A DNA stretch of 64,000 nt from positions 84,153 through 148,152 of the forward strand of contig NZ_JACAFP010000010.1 of assembly GCF_015354505.1 (NCBI RefSeq). The letters are read 5' to 3'. The notes under the pieces were generated by a model. That model was given only the letters and a program-made list of their open reading frames with translations, searched no databases and had not been told where the DNA came from. The position numbers and the translations under genes are program-made. Source of the DNA: Microbacterium sp. UFMG61. Lineage in GTDB: Bacteria > Actinomycetota > Actinomycetes > Actinomycetales > Microbacteriaceae. This document shows positions 42,034-52,518 of the stretch, piece by piece; positions within the stretch are counted from its first letter, which is position 1; each line of letters opens with the position of its first letter.

Positions 42034-44916
42034 TCAGGCGAAGGCCTCGATCGGCGGGCACGCGCACACCAGGTTGCGGTCGCCGTAGGCCTGATCGATG
42101 CGACGCACCGGCGGCCAGTATTTGCCGGCCACGAGCGCATGCACCGGGTAGGCGGCATCCTCACGCGTGTACGAGTGATTCCACTCCCCCGCGATCAGCG
42201 AAACCGCGGTGTGAGGTGCGTTGACGAGCGGATTGTCGTCGGCGGGCCAGCGGCCGGCGGCGACGTCGTCAGCCTCGGCCCTGATCATGATCATGGCCTC
42301 GATGAACCGCTCGATCTCGCCGAGATCCTCCGACTCCGTGGGCTCGACCATCAGCGTTCCCGCGACCGGGAACGACATGGTGGGCGCGTGGAAGCCGTAG
42401 TCGATCAGGCGCTTCGCGACATCGTCGACCGTGATGCCGGTCGCCTCCTTGAGCGGTCGCAGGTCGAGGATGCACTCGTGCGCGACCCGGCCGTTCTCCC
42501 CCGCATACAGAACCGGGTAGTGCTCGGCGAGGCGGGCCGCGATGTAGTTCGCCGACAGCACGGCCGCTGCGGTCGCGTGCCGGAGGCCGTCGGCACCCAT
42601 CATTCGGACGTAGGCCCAGGAGATCGGCAGAATGCCCGCCGAGCCGTAGGGCGCGGCCGAGATCGGACCGCCCTCGAAGACGAATCCGCCCGCGTGCTCC
42701 GCGCGCTGCGCGAGCGGATGCGAGGGCAGGAACGGCGCGAGGTGCGCCTTCGCAGCGACCGGGCCGACGCCCGGTCCGCCACCACCGTGCGGGATCGCGA
42801 ACGTCTTGTGCAGGTTGAGGTGCGAGACATCGCCACCCAGATCGCCGAACCGGGCGTACCCCAGCAGTGCGTTGAGGTTGGCACCGTCGACATAGACCTG
42901 TCCGCCTGCGCCGTGCACGGCGGAGGTGATCTCGACGACGTCCTGCTCGTAGACGCCGTGCGTCGACGGGTACGTGATCATGAGTGCCGAGAGCTCGGCC
43001 GCATGCGCGTCGATCTTGGCGCGGAGGTCTGCGAGGTCGACGTTCCCGAGCTCGTCGCACGCCACGACCACGACCTTCATGCCCGCGAGCACGGCGGACG
43101 CCGCGTTCGTACCGTGCGCCGACGACGGGATCAGACACACCGTGCGCTGGTCGTCGCCGTTCGCCAGGTGGTAGCCGCGGATCGCGAGAAGCCCGGCGAG
43201 CTCGCCCTGCGAGCCCGCATTCGGCTGCAGCGACACCGCGTCGTACCCGGTGACCTCCGCGAGCCAGGCTTCGAGCTGGTCGACGAGATCGAGGTACCCG
43301 GCCACGTCGGACGCCGGGGCGAACGGGTGGATGCCCGCGAACTCGGGCCAGGTGATCGACGCCATCTCGGTGGCCGCGTTGAGCTTCATGGTGCAGGATC
43401 CGAGCGGGATCATGCCGCGGTCGAGCGCGTAGTCGCGGTCGGCGAGGCTCTTGAGGTACCGCATCATGGCGGTCTCGCTGCGGTGCGCGTGGAACACGGG
43501 GTGGGTCAGGTACTCGTCCTGACGGTGGAGCTCTTCGGGCAGAGCGCCGGCCGCGCCGATCCCGAAGAATCCGAACGCCCGCTCGCGCTTGCCGCCGAAC
43601 ACCTGGGCGACACGGTGGAGGTCGGCGACCGTGGTGGTCTCGTCGACCGCGATGTTCACGGTGTCGGCGTCGTTCGCACGCAGCAGGATGCCGTCGGCGT
43701 GGGCCGCCTCGACGATCTCGGCCGCCCGTCCGGGCACGCGAGCCCTGATCGTGTCGAAGAACGCGTCGTGCACGATCTCGACACCCGCGTCGGTGAGCCA
43801 GTCGCGCAGCAGCGCCGCCTTCGCCGCGGCTTCCGCCGCGATCGCGCGGAGACCTTCAGGTCCGTGATAGACGGCGTACATCGAGGCCATGACGGCGAGG
43901 AGCACCTGGGCGGTGCAGATGTTGCTGGTCGCCTTCTCACGACGGATGTGCTGCTCACGCGTCTGCAGCGACAGGCGATAGGCCGGCTTTCCGGCGGCGT
44001 CGACCGAGACTCCGACCAGACGCCCCGGGAGCTGGCGCTCCAGACCCGCGCGAACGGCCATGTACCCCGCGTGCGGGCCCCCGAACCCCATGGGCACGCC
44101 GAAGCGCTGGGTGGTGCCGACAGCCACATCGGCGCCGAGCGATCCGGGCGATGCGATGAGGGTCAGCGCCAGCAGATCGGCGGCGACGACCGCGAGACCG
44201 CCCGCGACGTGCGCCGCGTCGATCACCGCGCTGGGGTCCCAGACGCGTCCCGACGCCGCCGGATACTGCACGAACACGCCGAAGAGCTCGGCGGGGAGCT
44301 CCTCGCCTGCCGCGAAGTCGACGGTCACGAGCTCGATGCCCACGGCCTCGGCGCGGGCGGCGAGCAGAGCAGCCGTCTGCGGGAACGCATCCGCGTCGAC
44401 GGCGAACACGTTCGACGCCTTCTTCGACGCACGACGGGCCAGCAGCATCCCCTCGACGACCGCCGTCGACTCGTCGAGCATCGACGCGTTGGCCGTGGAG
44501 AGCCCGGTGAGCTCCGCCACCATGGTCTGGAAGTTGATGAGCGCCTCGAGACGTCCCTGCGAGATCTCCGGCTGGTACGGCGTGTATGCCGTGTACCAGG
44601 ACGGGTTCTCGAGCACGTTGCGCTGGATCACCTGCGGGGTGATGGTCCCGTAGTAGCCGAGACCGATCATCGGCCGGTTGACCGTGTTACGCGCGGCGAG
44701 TGCCCGAAGCTCGGCGAGAGCCTCGGTCTCACTCGCGGCGCGCGGGATCACGGAGTCATCGTTCGCTGCGGTGTAGATCGAGACGGGTACGGCCTGGCGC
44801 ATCAGCGCCTCGACCGGGCTCCAGTCCGCGAGATCCGACTCGACGCCCAGCGCGTCGAGCATCTGACGCTGGGCGGCTGCGGTCGTTCCGATGTGACGAT
44901 CGGCGAAAGAGGTCAC
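42034..44916 (-). CDS. gcvP: Glycine dehydrogenase (decarboxylating), P protein
   Basis: 960 residues, the fused single-chain P protein. Landmarks: [17 protein letters not shown] at the start, SMIDESTAV-like [32 protein letters not shown]-like [10 protein letters not shown], the PLP lysine in [20 protein letters not shown] (near residue 704) and a C-terminal [21 protein letters not shown]. It decarboxylates glycine and passes the aminomethyl group to lipoyl-GcvH. It starts seven bases after gcvH and ends the operon. Confidence 0.97.
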   Translation of the reverse strand: MTSFADRHIGTTAAAQRQMLDALGVESDLADWSPVEALMRQAVPVSIYTAANDDSVIPRAASETEALAELRALAARNTVNRPMIGLGYYGTITPQVIQRNVLENPSWYTAYTPYQPEISQGRLEALINFQTMVAELTGLSTANASMLDESTAVVEGMLLARRASKKASNVFAVDADAFPQTAALLAARAEAVGIELVTVDFAAGEELPAELFGVFVQYPAASGRVWDPSAVIDAAHVAGGLAVVAADLLALTLIASPGSLGADVAVGTTQRFGVPMGFGGPHAGYMAVRAGLERQLPGRLVGVSVDAAGKPAYRLSLQTREQHIRREKATSNICTAQVLLAVMASMYAVYHGPEGLRAIAAEAAAKAALLRDWLTDAGVEIVHDAFFDTIRARVPGRAAEIVEAAHADGILLRANDADTVNIAVDETTTVADLHRVAQVFGGKRERAFGFFGIGAAGALPEELHRQDEYLTHPVFHAHRSETAMMRYLKSLADRDYALDRGMIPLGSCTMKLNAATEMASITWPEFAGIHPFAPASDVAGYLDLVDQLEAWLAEVTGYDAVSLQPNAGSQGELAGLLAIRGYHLANGDDQRTVCLIPSSAHGTNAASAVLAGMKVVVVACDELGNVDLADLRAKIDAHAAELSALMITYPSTHGVYEQDVVEITSAVHGAGGQVYVDGANLNALLGYARFGDLGGDVSHLNLHKTFAIPHGGGGPGVGPVAAKAHLAPFLPSHPLAQRAEHAGGFVFEGGPISAAPYGSAGILPISWAYVRMMGADGLRHATAAAVLSANYIAARLAEHYPVLYAGENGRVAHECILDLRPLKEATGITVDDVAKRLIDYGFHAPTMSFPVAGTLMVEPTESEDLGEIERFIEAMIMIRAEADDVAAGRWPADDNPLVNAPHTAVSLIAGEWNHSYTREDAAYPVHALVAGKYWPPVRRIDQAYGDRNLVCACPPIEAFA

Positions 44917-44923
44917 GGGTGGA

Positions 44924-45301
44924 TCAGCCCTCCGTCAGAGCGACGTACGCGTCGCGGTCCATCAGTCCCTCGAGGGCACCGTCGGCGACGGCGACCTTGA
45001 TGAGCCAGCCGCCCGCGAAGGGCTCGGCGTTCACGAGCGACGGGTCGTCGACGACCGTGTCGTTGATCTCGACGACGGTGCCGGTGACGGGCGCGTAGAG
45101 CTCGCCGACCGATTTGGTCGACTCGATCTCACCCACGACCGTGCCTGCGGTGACCTCGGTGCCGACGGCGGGGAGCTCGACGAACACCACGTCGCCGAGC
45201 TTCTCAGCCGCATAGTCGGTGATGCCGATGGTCACGGTGCCGCCGTCGGCGGCGATCCATTCGTGCTCGTCGGTGTAGTGGAGCGCGTTGAGGTCGGTCA
45301 T
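44924..45301 (-). CDS. gcvH: Glycine cleavage system H protein
   Basis: 125 residues. The lipoylated lysine is K63 in [18 protein letters not shown]; the entry YTDEHEWI and GWLIKVAV are typical. It shuttles the aminomethyl intermediate among GcvP, GcvT and the L protein. ATG 45301 overlaps the gcvT stop by 4 bases (ATGA). Confidence 0.97.
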   Translation of the reverse strand: MTDLNALHYTDEHEWIAADGGTVTIGITDYAAEKLGDVVFVELPAVGTEVTAGTVVGEIESTKSVGELYAPVTGTVVEINDTVVDDPSLVNAEPFAGGWLIKVAVADGALEGLMDRDAYVALTEG

Positions 45302-46404
45302 TTTGTCCTCCGGTAGAAAGGCAGGGTGGTCACGGTCGCGGGGATCCTGGTCCCCCGCACATCAAGGAATACTGCGGTTCCCGCCGCGGCGGAAGACGGT
45401 GCGATGTAAGCCATCGCGATCGGATGTCCCAGCGTCGGGCTCAACGCGCCGCTGGTGATCTCGCCGAGCGCTACGCCGTCCTCATCGACGACGGCGTAGC
45501 CGGCCCGGCCCGCTCGCTTGCCCTCGGCGACGAGGCCCACGAGCACGGGCGCGTCGGGTGCAGCGTCTACCGCGTCCTTCCCGACGAAGGCCTCCTTCGC
45601 CGAGACCACGACACGGCCGAGTCCCGCCTGCACCGGCTTGGTGTCGAGGGTCAGCTCATGTCCGTACAGCGGCATGCCCGCCTCGAGGCGAAGGGTGTCG
45701 CGCGCCGCGAGGCCCGCAGGCACGAGGCCGTGCGGCGCGCCGGCCGCAAGAACCGCGTCCCACAGCGCGACAGCGTCGTCTGCGGCGACGAGCAGTTCGA
45801 AGCCGTCTTCGCCGGTGTACCCGGTGCGGGCGAGCAACAGCGAACGACCGGTGAAGGTCGCCGCTGCCCAGGCGTAGTACTTCTGCTCCGCCCAGGGGAT
45901 GCTGACATCGGAGATGCCCGTGGTCGCGGCGAGGATCGCCTCGGACTGCGGCCCCTGCACGGCGATCAGCGCGTAGTCGTCGGAGACGTCTGCGACCTTG
46001 ACGTGGAAATCCTCGACGCGAGCGTCGAGAGCCTCACGAACCGCGTCCCGGTTGCCGGCATTCGAGATGACGAGGAAGTCAGCGTCCTCGAGGCGGTAGA
46101 CGATGACGTCGTCGATGATGCCGCCGGTCGCTGCGAGCAGGAGCGAGTACTTCGCCTTGCCGACCGCGAGAGCCGACAGCCGTCCGGCGAGCGCGTGGTC
46201 GAGGTAGGCCGCGGCATCCGCACCGCGCACCGTGAACTCGGCCATGTGCGAGATGTCGAAGATCCCTGCAGCCTGCCGCACGGCGTGGTGCTCGGCGAGG
46301 TCGGAGGTGTAACGGACCGGCATCTGCCATCCGCCGAAATCGGTGAAGGATGCGCCGAGCGCCTCATGGCGTTCGCGGAGCGGGGTGTAGCGAGGGTCGG
46401 ACAT
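45298..46404 (-). CDS. gcvT: Glycine cleavage system T protein (aminomethyltransferase)
   Basis: 368 residues with GcvT blocks: [87 protein letters not shown] and a C-terminal barrel ([20 protein letters not shown]). It releases ammonia from the aminomethyl-H intermediate and forms methylene-tetrahydrofolate. ATG 46404 has GGAG six bases upstream. First gene of gcvTHP, preceded by a tandem glycine riboswitch. Confidence 0.97.
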   Translation of the reverse strand: MSDPRYTPLRERHEALGASFTDFGGWQMPVRYTSDLAEHHAVRQAAGIFDISHMAEFTVRGADAAAYLDHALAGRLSALAVGKAKYSLLLAATGGIIDDVIVYRLEDADFLVISNAGNRDAVREALDARVEDFHVKVADVSDDYALIAVQGPQSEAILAATTGISDVSIPWAEQKYYAWAAATFTGRSLLLARTGYTGEDGFELLVAADDAVALWDAVLAAGAPHGLVPAGLAARDTLRLEAGMPLYGHELTLDTKPVQAGLGRVVVSAKEAFVGKDAVDAAPDAPVLVGLVAEGKRAGRAGYAVVDEDGVALGEITSGALSPTLGHPIAMAYIAPSSAAAGTAVFLDVRGTRIPATVTTLPFYRRTK

Positions 46405-46457
46405 GGAGTTCTCCCGGGCTGGTTCGGGCGGAACAGCGATGACGCCGTTCCTCGGAA

Positions 46458-46735
46458 CTCCCCCTCTGTCATGGGCCTGAGAGCTTCGCCCAGGGACTGG
46501 GCTTTCACCGTCGGCGGATCATGGGCGAGCGGAGAGGGAGACGCGCGGAGTGCAGGTCGCCAGGGTTTCGGCTCGGGCGCGGACGCCCTCGCTCAGCCCG
46601 ATCTCTCGCTTTGCTTGAAATCGCTTTTCAGAGTGGCCGGAACCGCGCGGTACGCGTACCTGAGAGATTGGCGGGGAGGCTTGCTCCTTCGGTGCCCGGC
46701 TGCGTTCGCCGGGGCTCTCCCGCGTGGGTCATTCG
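46458..46735 (-). promoter_or_regulatory. Tandem glycine riboswitch upstream of gcvT
   Basis: On the minus strand the first aptamer (about 46735-46625) has GGGAGAGCCCC, then CACCGAAGGAGCAAGCC, CCAATCTCTCAGGTAC and CCACTCTGAAAAGC, a close match to the glycine aptamer. The second core (about 46540-46458) has GCCGACGGTGAAAGCCC, GAAGCTCTCAGGCCC and ATGACAGAGGGGGAG, with CTCCCTCT at its 5' side able to pair with the end. About 85 bases with an extra GGGCG/CGCCC hairpin lie between them. Glycine binding should turn on gcvTHP. Confidence 0.9.
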
Positions 46736-46757
46736 GCCTGTCTTCAGTTGTGGCATC

Positions 46758-46786
46758 AGTCTAGCCGGTCGCGTGCACTCAGTCAG
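46758..46786 (-). promoter_or_regulatory. Promoter for the gcvTHP operon
   Basis: CTGACT (46781-46786) and TAGACT (46758-46763) on the minus strand, separated by exactly 17 bases, place transcription start near 46751, about 15-20 bases before the first glycine aptamer. The rest of the 46736-46878 gap holds this promoter and a short tandem repeat; no gene was seen. Confidence 0.6.
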
Positions 46787-46841
46787 GCATGCACTCCGGT
46801 CGCGTCTCCCGTCGCCGCGCAGGTCGAGTGCGGCAGGAAAC

Positions 46842-46890
46842 GCGCCCGGTGGCGAGGGTCAGCGCTCGGTGGCGAGGGTCAGCGCCCGGC
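46842..46890. repeat. 20-bp tandem repeat over the stop codon of an ABC ATPase gene
   Basis: Two copies of a 20-base unit (46842-46861 and 46862-46881) differ at one base, with a partial third copy (46882-46890) inside the coding end. The stop codon of the ATPase gene (46879-46881) is part of the second copy and is repeated in the first. Confidence 0.85.
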
Positions 46891-47711
46891 GAGCTCGGCC
46901 CGCACCTCATCACGCAGGCGACCGAGGTTCTCGGGTTCCGGAGCCGCTCCGAGAAGGGTCTTCGTGTACTCGTGTTGCGGGTTGAGGATGACCTCGTCGG
47001 CCGGACCTCGCTCGACCACGTCGCCCTTGTAGAGCACCATGATCTCGTCGCTGAAGTGACGGGCCGTCGCGAGGTCGTGCGTGATGTACAGGACCCCGAG
47101 GTCGTCTTCGCGCTGCAGATCGGCCAGCAGGTTCAGCACCCCGAGTCGGATCGACACGTCGAGCATCGACACCGGCTCGTCCGCGACGATGAACCGTGCG
47201 CCCGGTGCGAGCGCCCGGGCGATCGCGACGCGCTGTCGCTGACCACCCGAGAGCTCGTGCGGACGTCGGTCCGCGAAGCTCTCCCCCGGCGACAGCCGCA
47301 CCCGCTCGAGGAGTTCGATCGCGCGGGCACGCACCTGCGCACCCGACAGCTTCGGGTGGTGCAGCCGGATGGGACGCTCCAGGTGATGGATGATCGAGTG
47401 GAAGGGATTGAGTGACGCGAACGGATCCTGGAACACCATCTGCACCTGCGAGCGGTATCGCTCCACCGCGCGGCCACGAGTCCCGGTCTCCCGGCCGTCG
47501 AGCAGGATCTGGCCGCTCGTCGGACTCTCGAGCTTCATGAGCATCCGGGCGATGGTGGACTTGCCCGATCCGGACTCGCCGACCAGAGCGATCGTCTTGC
47601 CGGATTCGAGAGTGAACGACACGTCCTTCACCGCATGCAGGATCGATGTCTTCACCCCCGAGCGGAGCGTGAAGTCCTTGACGAGATTGCGGGCCTCCAG
47701 AGTCGCGGTGC

Positions 47712-47715
<4 letters not shown>
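46879..47715 (-). CDS. Peptide-family ABC transporter ATPase (DppF type)
   Basis: 278 residues, one ABC module: GESGSGKST (about 44-52), [49 protein letters not shown], and the oligopeptide-type ending HEYTKTLLGAAPEP. It pairs with the DppD-type ATPase just upstream. ATG 47715 overlaps that gene's stop by 4 bases. The last gene of the second importer operon; its end lies in a 20-bp tandem repeat. Confidence 0.93.
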
Positions 47716-48571
<856 letters not shown>

Positions 48572-48575
<4 letters not shown>

Positions 48576-49552
48576 GCGGCGACCCCCTTCGTCTTGGCGG
48601 CCTTGCGCACTCGACGCGCGGCGTCGGGTGCATTTCGCAGCTTGGGATTGATGACCTCGTCGATCGCGAAGTTGATGAGCGCGAGGCCGGCCCCGAGCAG
48701 AGCGATCATGATTCCCGGCGGGATGAACCACCACCATGCTCCTCGTCCGAGCGCCTGGCCCGACTGCGCGTCGTTGAGGATCGTGCCCCAGGTGATCGAG
48801 GAGTTCGGACCGAGGCCCAGGTACGAGAGACCGGCCTCTCCGAGGATCGCGAAGATGATCGCGAAGAGGAACTGCGCGGTGAGCAACGGGAGCAGGTTCG
48901 GCATGATCTCGACGAGGATGACGCGGAACGACCGCTCCCCCGCGACCTTCGAGGCGTAGACGTAGTCGCGGGTCCGCAGAGACCGCGTCTGCAGCCGGAG
49001 CACGTACGCCGCACCGGCCCAGGATGTGATGCCGAGCACGAACGCGACCAGCTGCCAGCTGCGCTGCGGCACGAACGAGGCGATCACCATGACGAGGGGA
49101 AGCCCCGGGATCACGATCATCACGTTCGTCAGCAGGGCGAGGGCATCCTCGCGCCATCCGCCGAGGTAGCCGGCGAGGACGCCGAAGACCAGGGACAGGA
49201 TGATCGCGATGCCGCCGGCGACGACGCCGACCAGGAGCGAGCCCTGCGCCCCGATCGCGAGCTGGGCGAACATGTCGTTGCCGAGCTTGGTGGTTCCGAG
49301 CCAGTGCTCCGGCGAGGGCGGCAGCAGCGCCGGGTTGTCGGTGCTGCGCGGGTTCTGCGAGAAGATCGGTGCGATGATCGCGAACAGCACGATCGACAGC
49401 ACGAGGATCGCGCCGACGACGAACTTCGGCGAGGTGATCGGGAGCACGCGACGACGCGTGCGCCCCCGTTGGGTCGCCAGTGAGATGGTGCTTGCGGGCT
49501 GGGTCGTGGGCTGATCCTTCGTGATCAGCACTGTGTTCTCGGTGTCAGACAT
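48572..49552 (-). CDS. Peptide-family ABC transporter permease (DppC type), second system
   Basis: 326 residues: a polar N-terminus of about 40 residues, six membrane helices, the coupling motif YASKVAGERSFRVILVEIMP then NLLPLL and GEAGLSYLGLGPNSSITWGT. ATG 49552 has eight bases of overlap with the previous permease, the same overlap as in the first importer; the reading to 49582 is less likely. Cytoplasmic basic C-terminus (RRVRKAAKTKGVAA). Confidence 0.92.
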
Positions 49553-50540
49553 TCTGGCGAGCCCTCGGGTCGATGAAGCCATAGACGAGGTCCATGATGA
49601 AGTTGGCGGCGAGTACCGTGATCGTGATGACGAGGAAGAGTCCCTGCATCAGCGCGTAGTCGTTGTTCGTGACCGCCTGGAACATCAGCTTGCCGATGCC
49701 CGGGTAGGTGAAGACCTGCTCCATCACGATGGAGCCGGCAACGACGAATCCGAGCGTGATCGAGAAGCCCGCGATCGACGGGATCGCCGCGTTGCGAGCG
49801 GCGTACGTCGTCATGATGCGTCGGGGACGGAGCCCCTTGGCCTCGGCCGTGAGGACGTAGTCCTCGGCCATGGTCTGCACCATCATGTTGCGCATCCCGA
49901 ACATCCAGCCGCCGACCGACGAGATCACGATGGTGAGGGCGGGGAGGATCGCGTGCGAGAGCGCGTTCGTGAAGAACGCCCACGTCGGCTCGGGTCCGTC
50001 GGGGAACTCGAAGACGTCGTAGCCGCCGAAGATCGGGAACCAGCCGAGGCCGACCGCGAAGACGGAGACGAGCAGCAGCGCCATCCAGAAGTACGGGATG
50101 GACTGCAGCACGGTGGTCGCAGGGATGAGATGGTCGACCCAGGTACCGCGCTTCCACCCGGCCCAGGCGCCGAGGACGACACCGAGGATGAACGAGATGA
50201 CGGTCACGGTGCCGACCAGGATGAGAGTCCAGGGCAGCGCCTGGCTGATCAGCTCGCTCACCGGCGTCGGGAACTTCGTCACCGAGACGCCCAGGTCGCC
50301 CTGGAGCATCCGCCCCCAGTATGCGATGTACTGCTCCCAGAGCGAGGAGTCGTCACCGCCGAGAAGCAGTTTGATGTTGCGGATCGTGGTCTCGGAGACC
50401 TCTCCGCCCGCTCGCTGCATCTTGGCGATCATGATGTCCGCCGGGTTCCCCGGCATGAGCCGGGGAAGCAGGAAGTTGAGTGAGATCGCGGCCCACAGCG
50501 TGAACGCGTAGAACCCGATTCTTCGTGCATAGAACTTCAT
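49545..50540 (-). CDS. Peptide-family ABC transporter permease (DppB type), second system
   Basis: 331 residues: MKFYARRIGFYAFTLWAAIS, LPRLMPGNPADIMIAKM, LGAWAGWKRG, coupling region TAEAKGLRPRRIMTTYAARN and FTYPGIGKLMFQAVTNNDY. The loop with GGDDSSLWEQYIAYWGRML and the insert FGGYDVFEFPDGPEPTW resemble permeases of sugar-type members of this family (cellobiose and related oligosaccharides), but that is only a hint. It starts 39 bases after the binding-protein gene. Confidence 0.92.
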   Translation of the reverse strand: MKFYARRIGFYAFTLWAAISLNFLLPRLMPGNPADIMIAKMQRAGGEVSETTIRNIKLLLGGDDSSLWEQYIAYWGRMLQGDLGVSVTKFPTPVSELISQALPWTLILVGTVTVISFILGVVLGAWAGWKRGTWVDHLIPATTVLQSIPYFWMALLLVSVFAVGLGWFPIFGGYDVFEFPDGPEPTWAFFTNALSHAILPALTIVISSVGGWMFGMRNMMVQTMAEDYVLTAEAKGLRPRRIMTTYAARNAAIPSIAGFSITLGFVVAGSIVMEQVFTYPGIGKLMFQAVTNNDYALMQGLFLVITITVLAANFIMDLVYGFIDPRARQNV

Positions 50541-50579
50541 GTCACAGACCTTGCTTCCTGCTCCCCCGACCCCATTTCG

Positions 50580-52274
50580 TTACTTGACCGGCTCGAGCTG
50601 CGTCAGGATGTACCCTGCCGCGATCGCGCCCCAGGACGGCGGGAAGGCGTAGAGGTCGTCCTCCGTCGGCCAGCCCGTGAAGTCCTTCGTGTTGTAGAAG
50701 GTCTGGGTCGCGTTGACGACCAGCGGGATGTACGGCAGGTCACGGACGATCTCGGTCTGGATCGTGGCGTACAGCTCCTTCTTCGCGGCCTCGTCGTTCG
50801 TGCTGACGGCCGACTGGATCGCCTGATCGACGACCGGGTTGCTGTAGCGGCTGAAGTTCCAGCGTCCCGCAGGAACCTCGGTGCCGACGGGAGCGGTCGA
50901 CTCGACCGTCGTGCCACCGAACCAGTCGCGGTAAATCTGGAACGGGTCCGCGACGGAGGTGCCGATGACGCCTCCGACGATCAGCTGGTAGTCACCGCCC
51001 TGACGGGCGTCGGAGAACTCCTGCCACTGCACCGTCGAGGCGGTGACCTTGATGCCCGCTGCCTCGGCCTGCTCGGCGATCAGCTTGGCGGCGTCGTTGT
51101 AGTCGGTCCAGCCGTCGACCGAGATCAGGCTGAGCTCGACCGGCACGCCGTCCTTCTCGTAGATGCCGCTGGAGCCCTTCGTGTAGCCGGCCGCCTCGAG
51201 GATCGAGCCTGCCTCGGCGGCATCCGCCTCCTGCGGGCTGACCTCGTTGGCCGGGTCGGCGAGCCACTTCTCGTCGCGAGGCAGCAGCGTGAACGCCGGG
51301 GAGATGTCTCCGGTGAGCCCGACGAACGCCTTGTCCTTGATCGCGTCCCGGTCGATCGCGACGTTCAACGCCTGCCGCACCGCGACATCGGTCTGCGGGC
51401 CTGCGCAGCCCAGCTCGGCGTTCGAGCAGGTGTAGAGGACGGTCGGATCCTGAGGAGTGTTGATCCACTCGATCGCCCCGTTGCCGGTGACGTCGTCGGG
51501 GTTCGGGATGAACATGCCGGTCCAGTCGAGCTGACCTGCGGCGAGAAGGTCCTGTGCGGTCTGGTTGTTGTCGACCGCGATGTACTGGACCTTCTTGACG
51601 CCGAGATCGTCGGCGTCGCGGAAGTTCTCGTTGGCGACGAGCGTGTAGGACTCGCTCGTCGTCTTGTCGACCACGTACGCCCCTGAGCCGACCGGCTCCT
51701 CGTTGGCGAAGTTCGCGAAGTCGGTGACCTCGGCCCAGATGTGCTCGGGCAGGATGTAGGTCGAGCCGAGACGCTGGAACTCGGTCGTGTACTGGGCCGT
51801 CGCATAGGTGAGCACGACGGTCGTGTCGTCGGTCGCCTCGGCCGAGACGAGGCCGTTGCCCTCGGGGTTGTTCGCCTCGTAGGTGAAGGAGAAGGCCACG
51901 TCGGCCGCGGTGAGGGACTCGCCGTCGCTCCACTTCAGGTCGGGCTTGATGGTGATCGTGATCACCGTGCCGTCTTCGTTGTACTCGTATGAGTCGCCGA
52001 TCAGTCCGACGGGTTCGGAGTCGGCCGTCTTGTTGAAGAAGAACAGCGGCTCGTAGATGGGTCCGAGCGCTCCGTGGAGCACGGTCGGGGCGAACGGGTT
52101 GTAGTTCGCGGTGATGGGAGTCTGACTGCCTGCCCAGACGCGAAGCGCGCGGTCGCCGTCGCCACCGCTCCCCTCGCTGCTGCCGCCTGCGCCACAGGCG
52201 GTCAAACCCAGGGCGAGGACGGATGCCCCCGCCACAGCGGTGAGCGCGATCTTGCGCCTTCCGTTACGGATCAT
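50580..52274 (-). CDS. Peptide-family ABC transporter substrate-binding lipoprotein, second system
   Basis: 564 residues, SBP family 5, with lipobox LTAC (cysteine 27) and a Gly/Ser linker. Landmarks: YNPFAPTVLHGALGPIYEPL, IKPDLKWSDGESLTAADVAF, EPVGSGAYVVDKTT, AVRQALNVAIDRDAIKD and RDLPYIPLVVNATQ. Inside it resembles binding proteins for oligosaccharides more than classical DppA, so a glycan ligand is possible. The start ATG 52274 has a conventional leader. It heads a five-gene importer operon under a promoter with two palindromes. Confidence 0.92.
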   Translation of the reverse strand: MIRNGRRKIALTAVAGASVLALGLTACGAGGSSEGSGGDGDRALRVWAGSQTPITANYNPFAPTVLHGALGPIYEPLFFFNKTADSEPVGLIGDSYEYNEDGTVITITIKPDLKWSDGESLTAADVAFSFTYEANNPEGNGLVSAEATDDTTVVLTYATAQYTTEFQRLGSTYILPEHIWAEVTDFANFANEEPVGSGAYVVDKTTSESYTLVANENFRDADDLGVKKVQYIAVDNNQTAQDLLAAGQLDWTGMFIPNPDDVTGNGAIEWINTPQDPTVLYTCSNAELGCAGPQTDVAVRQALNVAIDRDAIKDKAFVGLTGDISPAFTLLPRDEKWLADPANEVSPQEADAAEAGSILEAAGYTKGSSGIYEKDGVPVELSLISVDGWTDYNDAAKLIAEQAEAAGIKVTASTVQWQEFSDARQGGDYQLIVGGVIGTSVADPFQIYRDWFGGTTVESTAPVGTEVPAGRWNFSRYSNPVVDQAIQSAVSTNDEAAKKELYATIQTEIVRDLPYIPLVVNATQTFYNTKDFTGWPTEDDLYAFPPSWGAIAAGYILTQLEPVK

Positions 52275-52363
52275 TCTGTATTTCCTCTCGGTGCTGCACT
52301 GCAGGAGGGATCTCCGGATGGAGCCGGGCCCCGGATGGGACTCGTGACAGATCCCAGGGAAAG

Positions 52364-52409
52364 GGATTTGTTAGGACAGTAACCTAACAAATCCGTTTCG
52401 GGGCGACAA
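52364..52409 (-). promoter_or_regulatory. Promoter and 12-bp-arm operator of the second ABC importer
   Basis: On the minus strand TTGTCG (52404-52409) and TAGGTT (52381-52386) are 17 bases apart. A perfect inverted repeat GGATTTGTTAGG / CCTAACAAATCC (52364-52375 / 52383-52394, seven-base spacer) covers the -10 box and the start point, the usual place for a repressor site. Confidence 0.6.
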
Positions 52410-52431
52410 GCGTTCAGAACGCTGGTATATA
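52403..52431 (+). promoter_or_regulatory. Plus-strand promoter with AGCGTT-CAG-AACGCT palindrome in its spacer
   Basis: GCGACA (52403-52408) and TATATA (52426-52431) are separated by 17 bases. A 15-bp palindrome (52409-52423) fills most of that spacer and abuts the -35 box of the opposite promoter. It could serve the nad operon, with a leader of about 80 bases, and let one regulator affect both directions. Confidence 0.45.
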
Positions 52432-52468
52432 ACGTTTCGGCCTCAGCAACCGGGTCGTCACACAGGTG

Positions 52469-52493
52469 CACTAAGGGTCGCATTGACACTAAG
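52469..52493 (+). promoter_or_regulatory. Candidate NrtR box upstream of the nad operon
   Basis: On the minus strand TTAGTGTCAATGCGACCCTT begins at 52492 and is an imperfect palindrome; the half-site TTAGTGTCA matches what I recall of NrtR operators. On the plus strand CACTAAG occurs twice, 18 bases apart (52469, 52487). It lies 26-50 bases before the Nudix-regulator gene. Confidence 0.5.
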
Positions 52494-52518
52494 ATCGTGA
52501 CGGGAGGTTAAGGTACCA

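Noticed and set aside
41965..45000. 1011-codon plus-strand open frame opposite gcvP
   Set aside because: Its residues mirror the antisense of gcvP, with no recognisable domain; gcvP is unmistakable.
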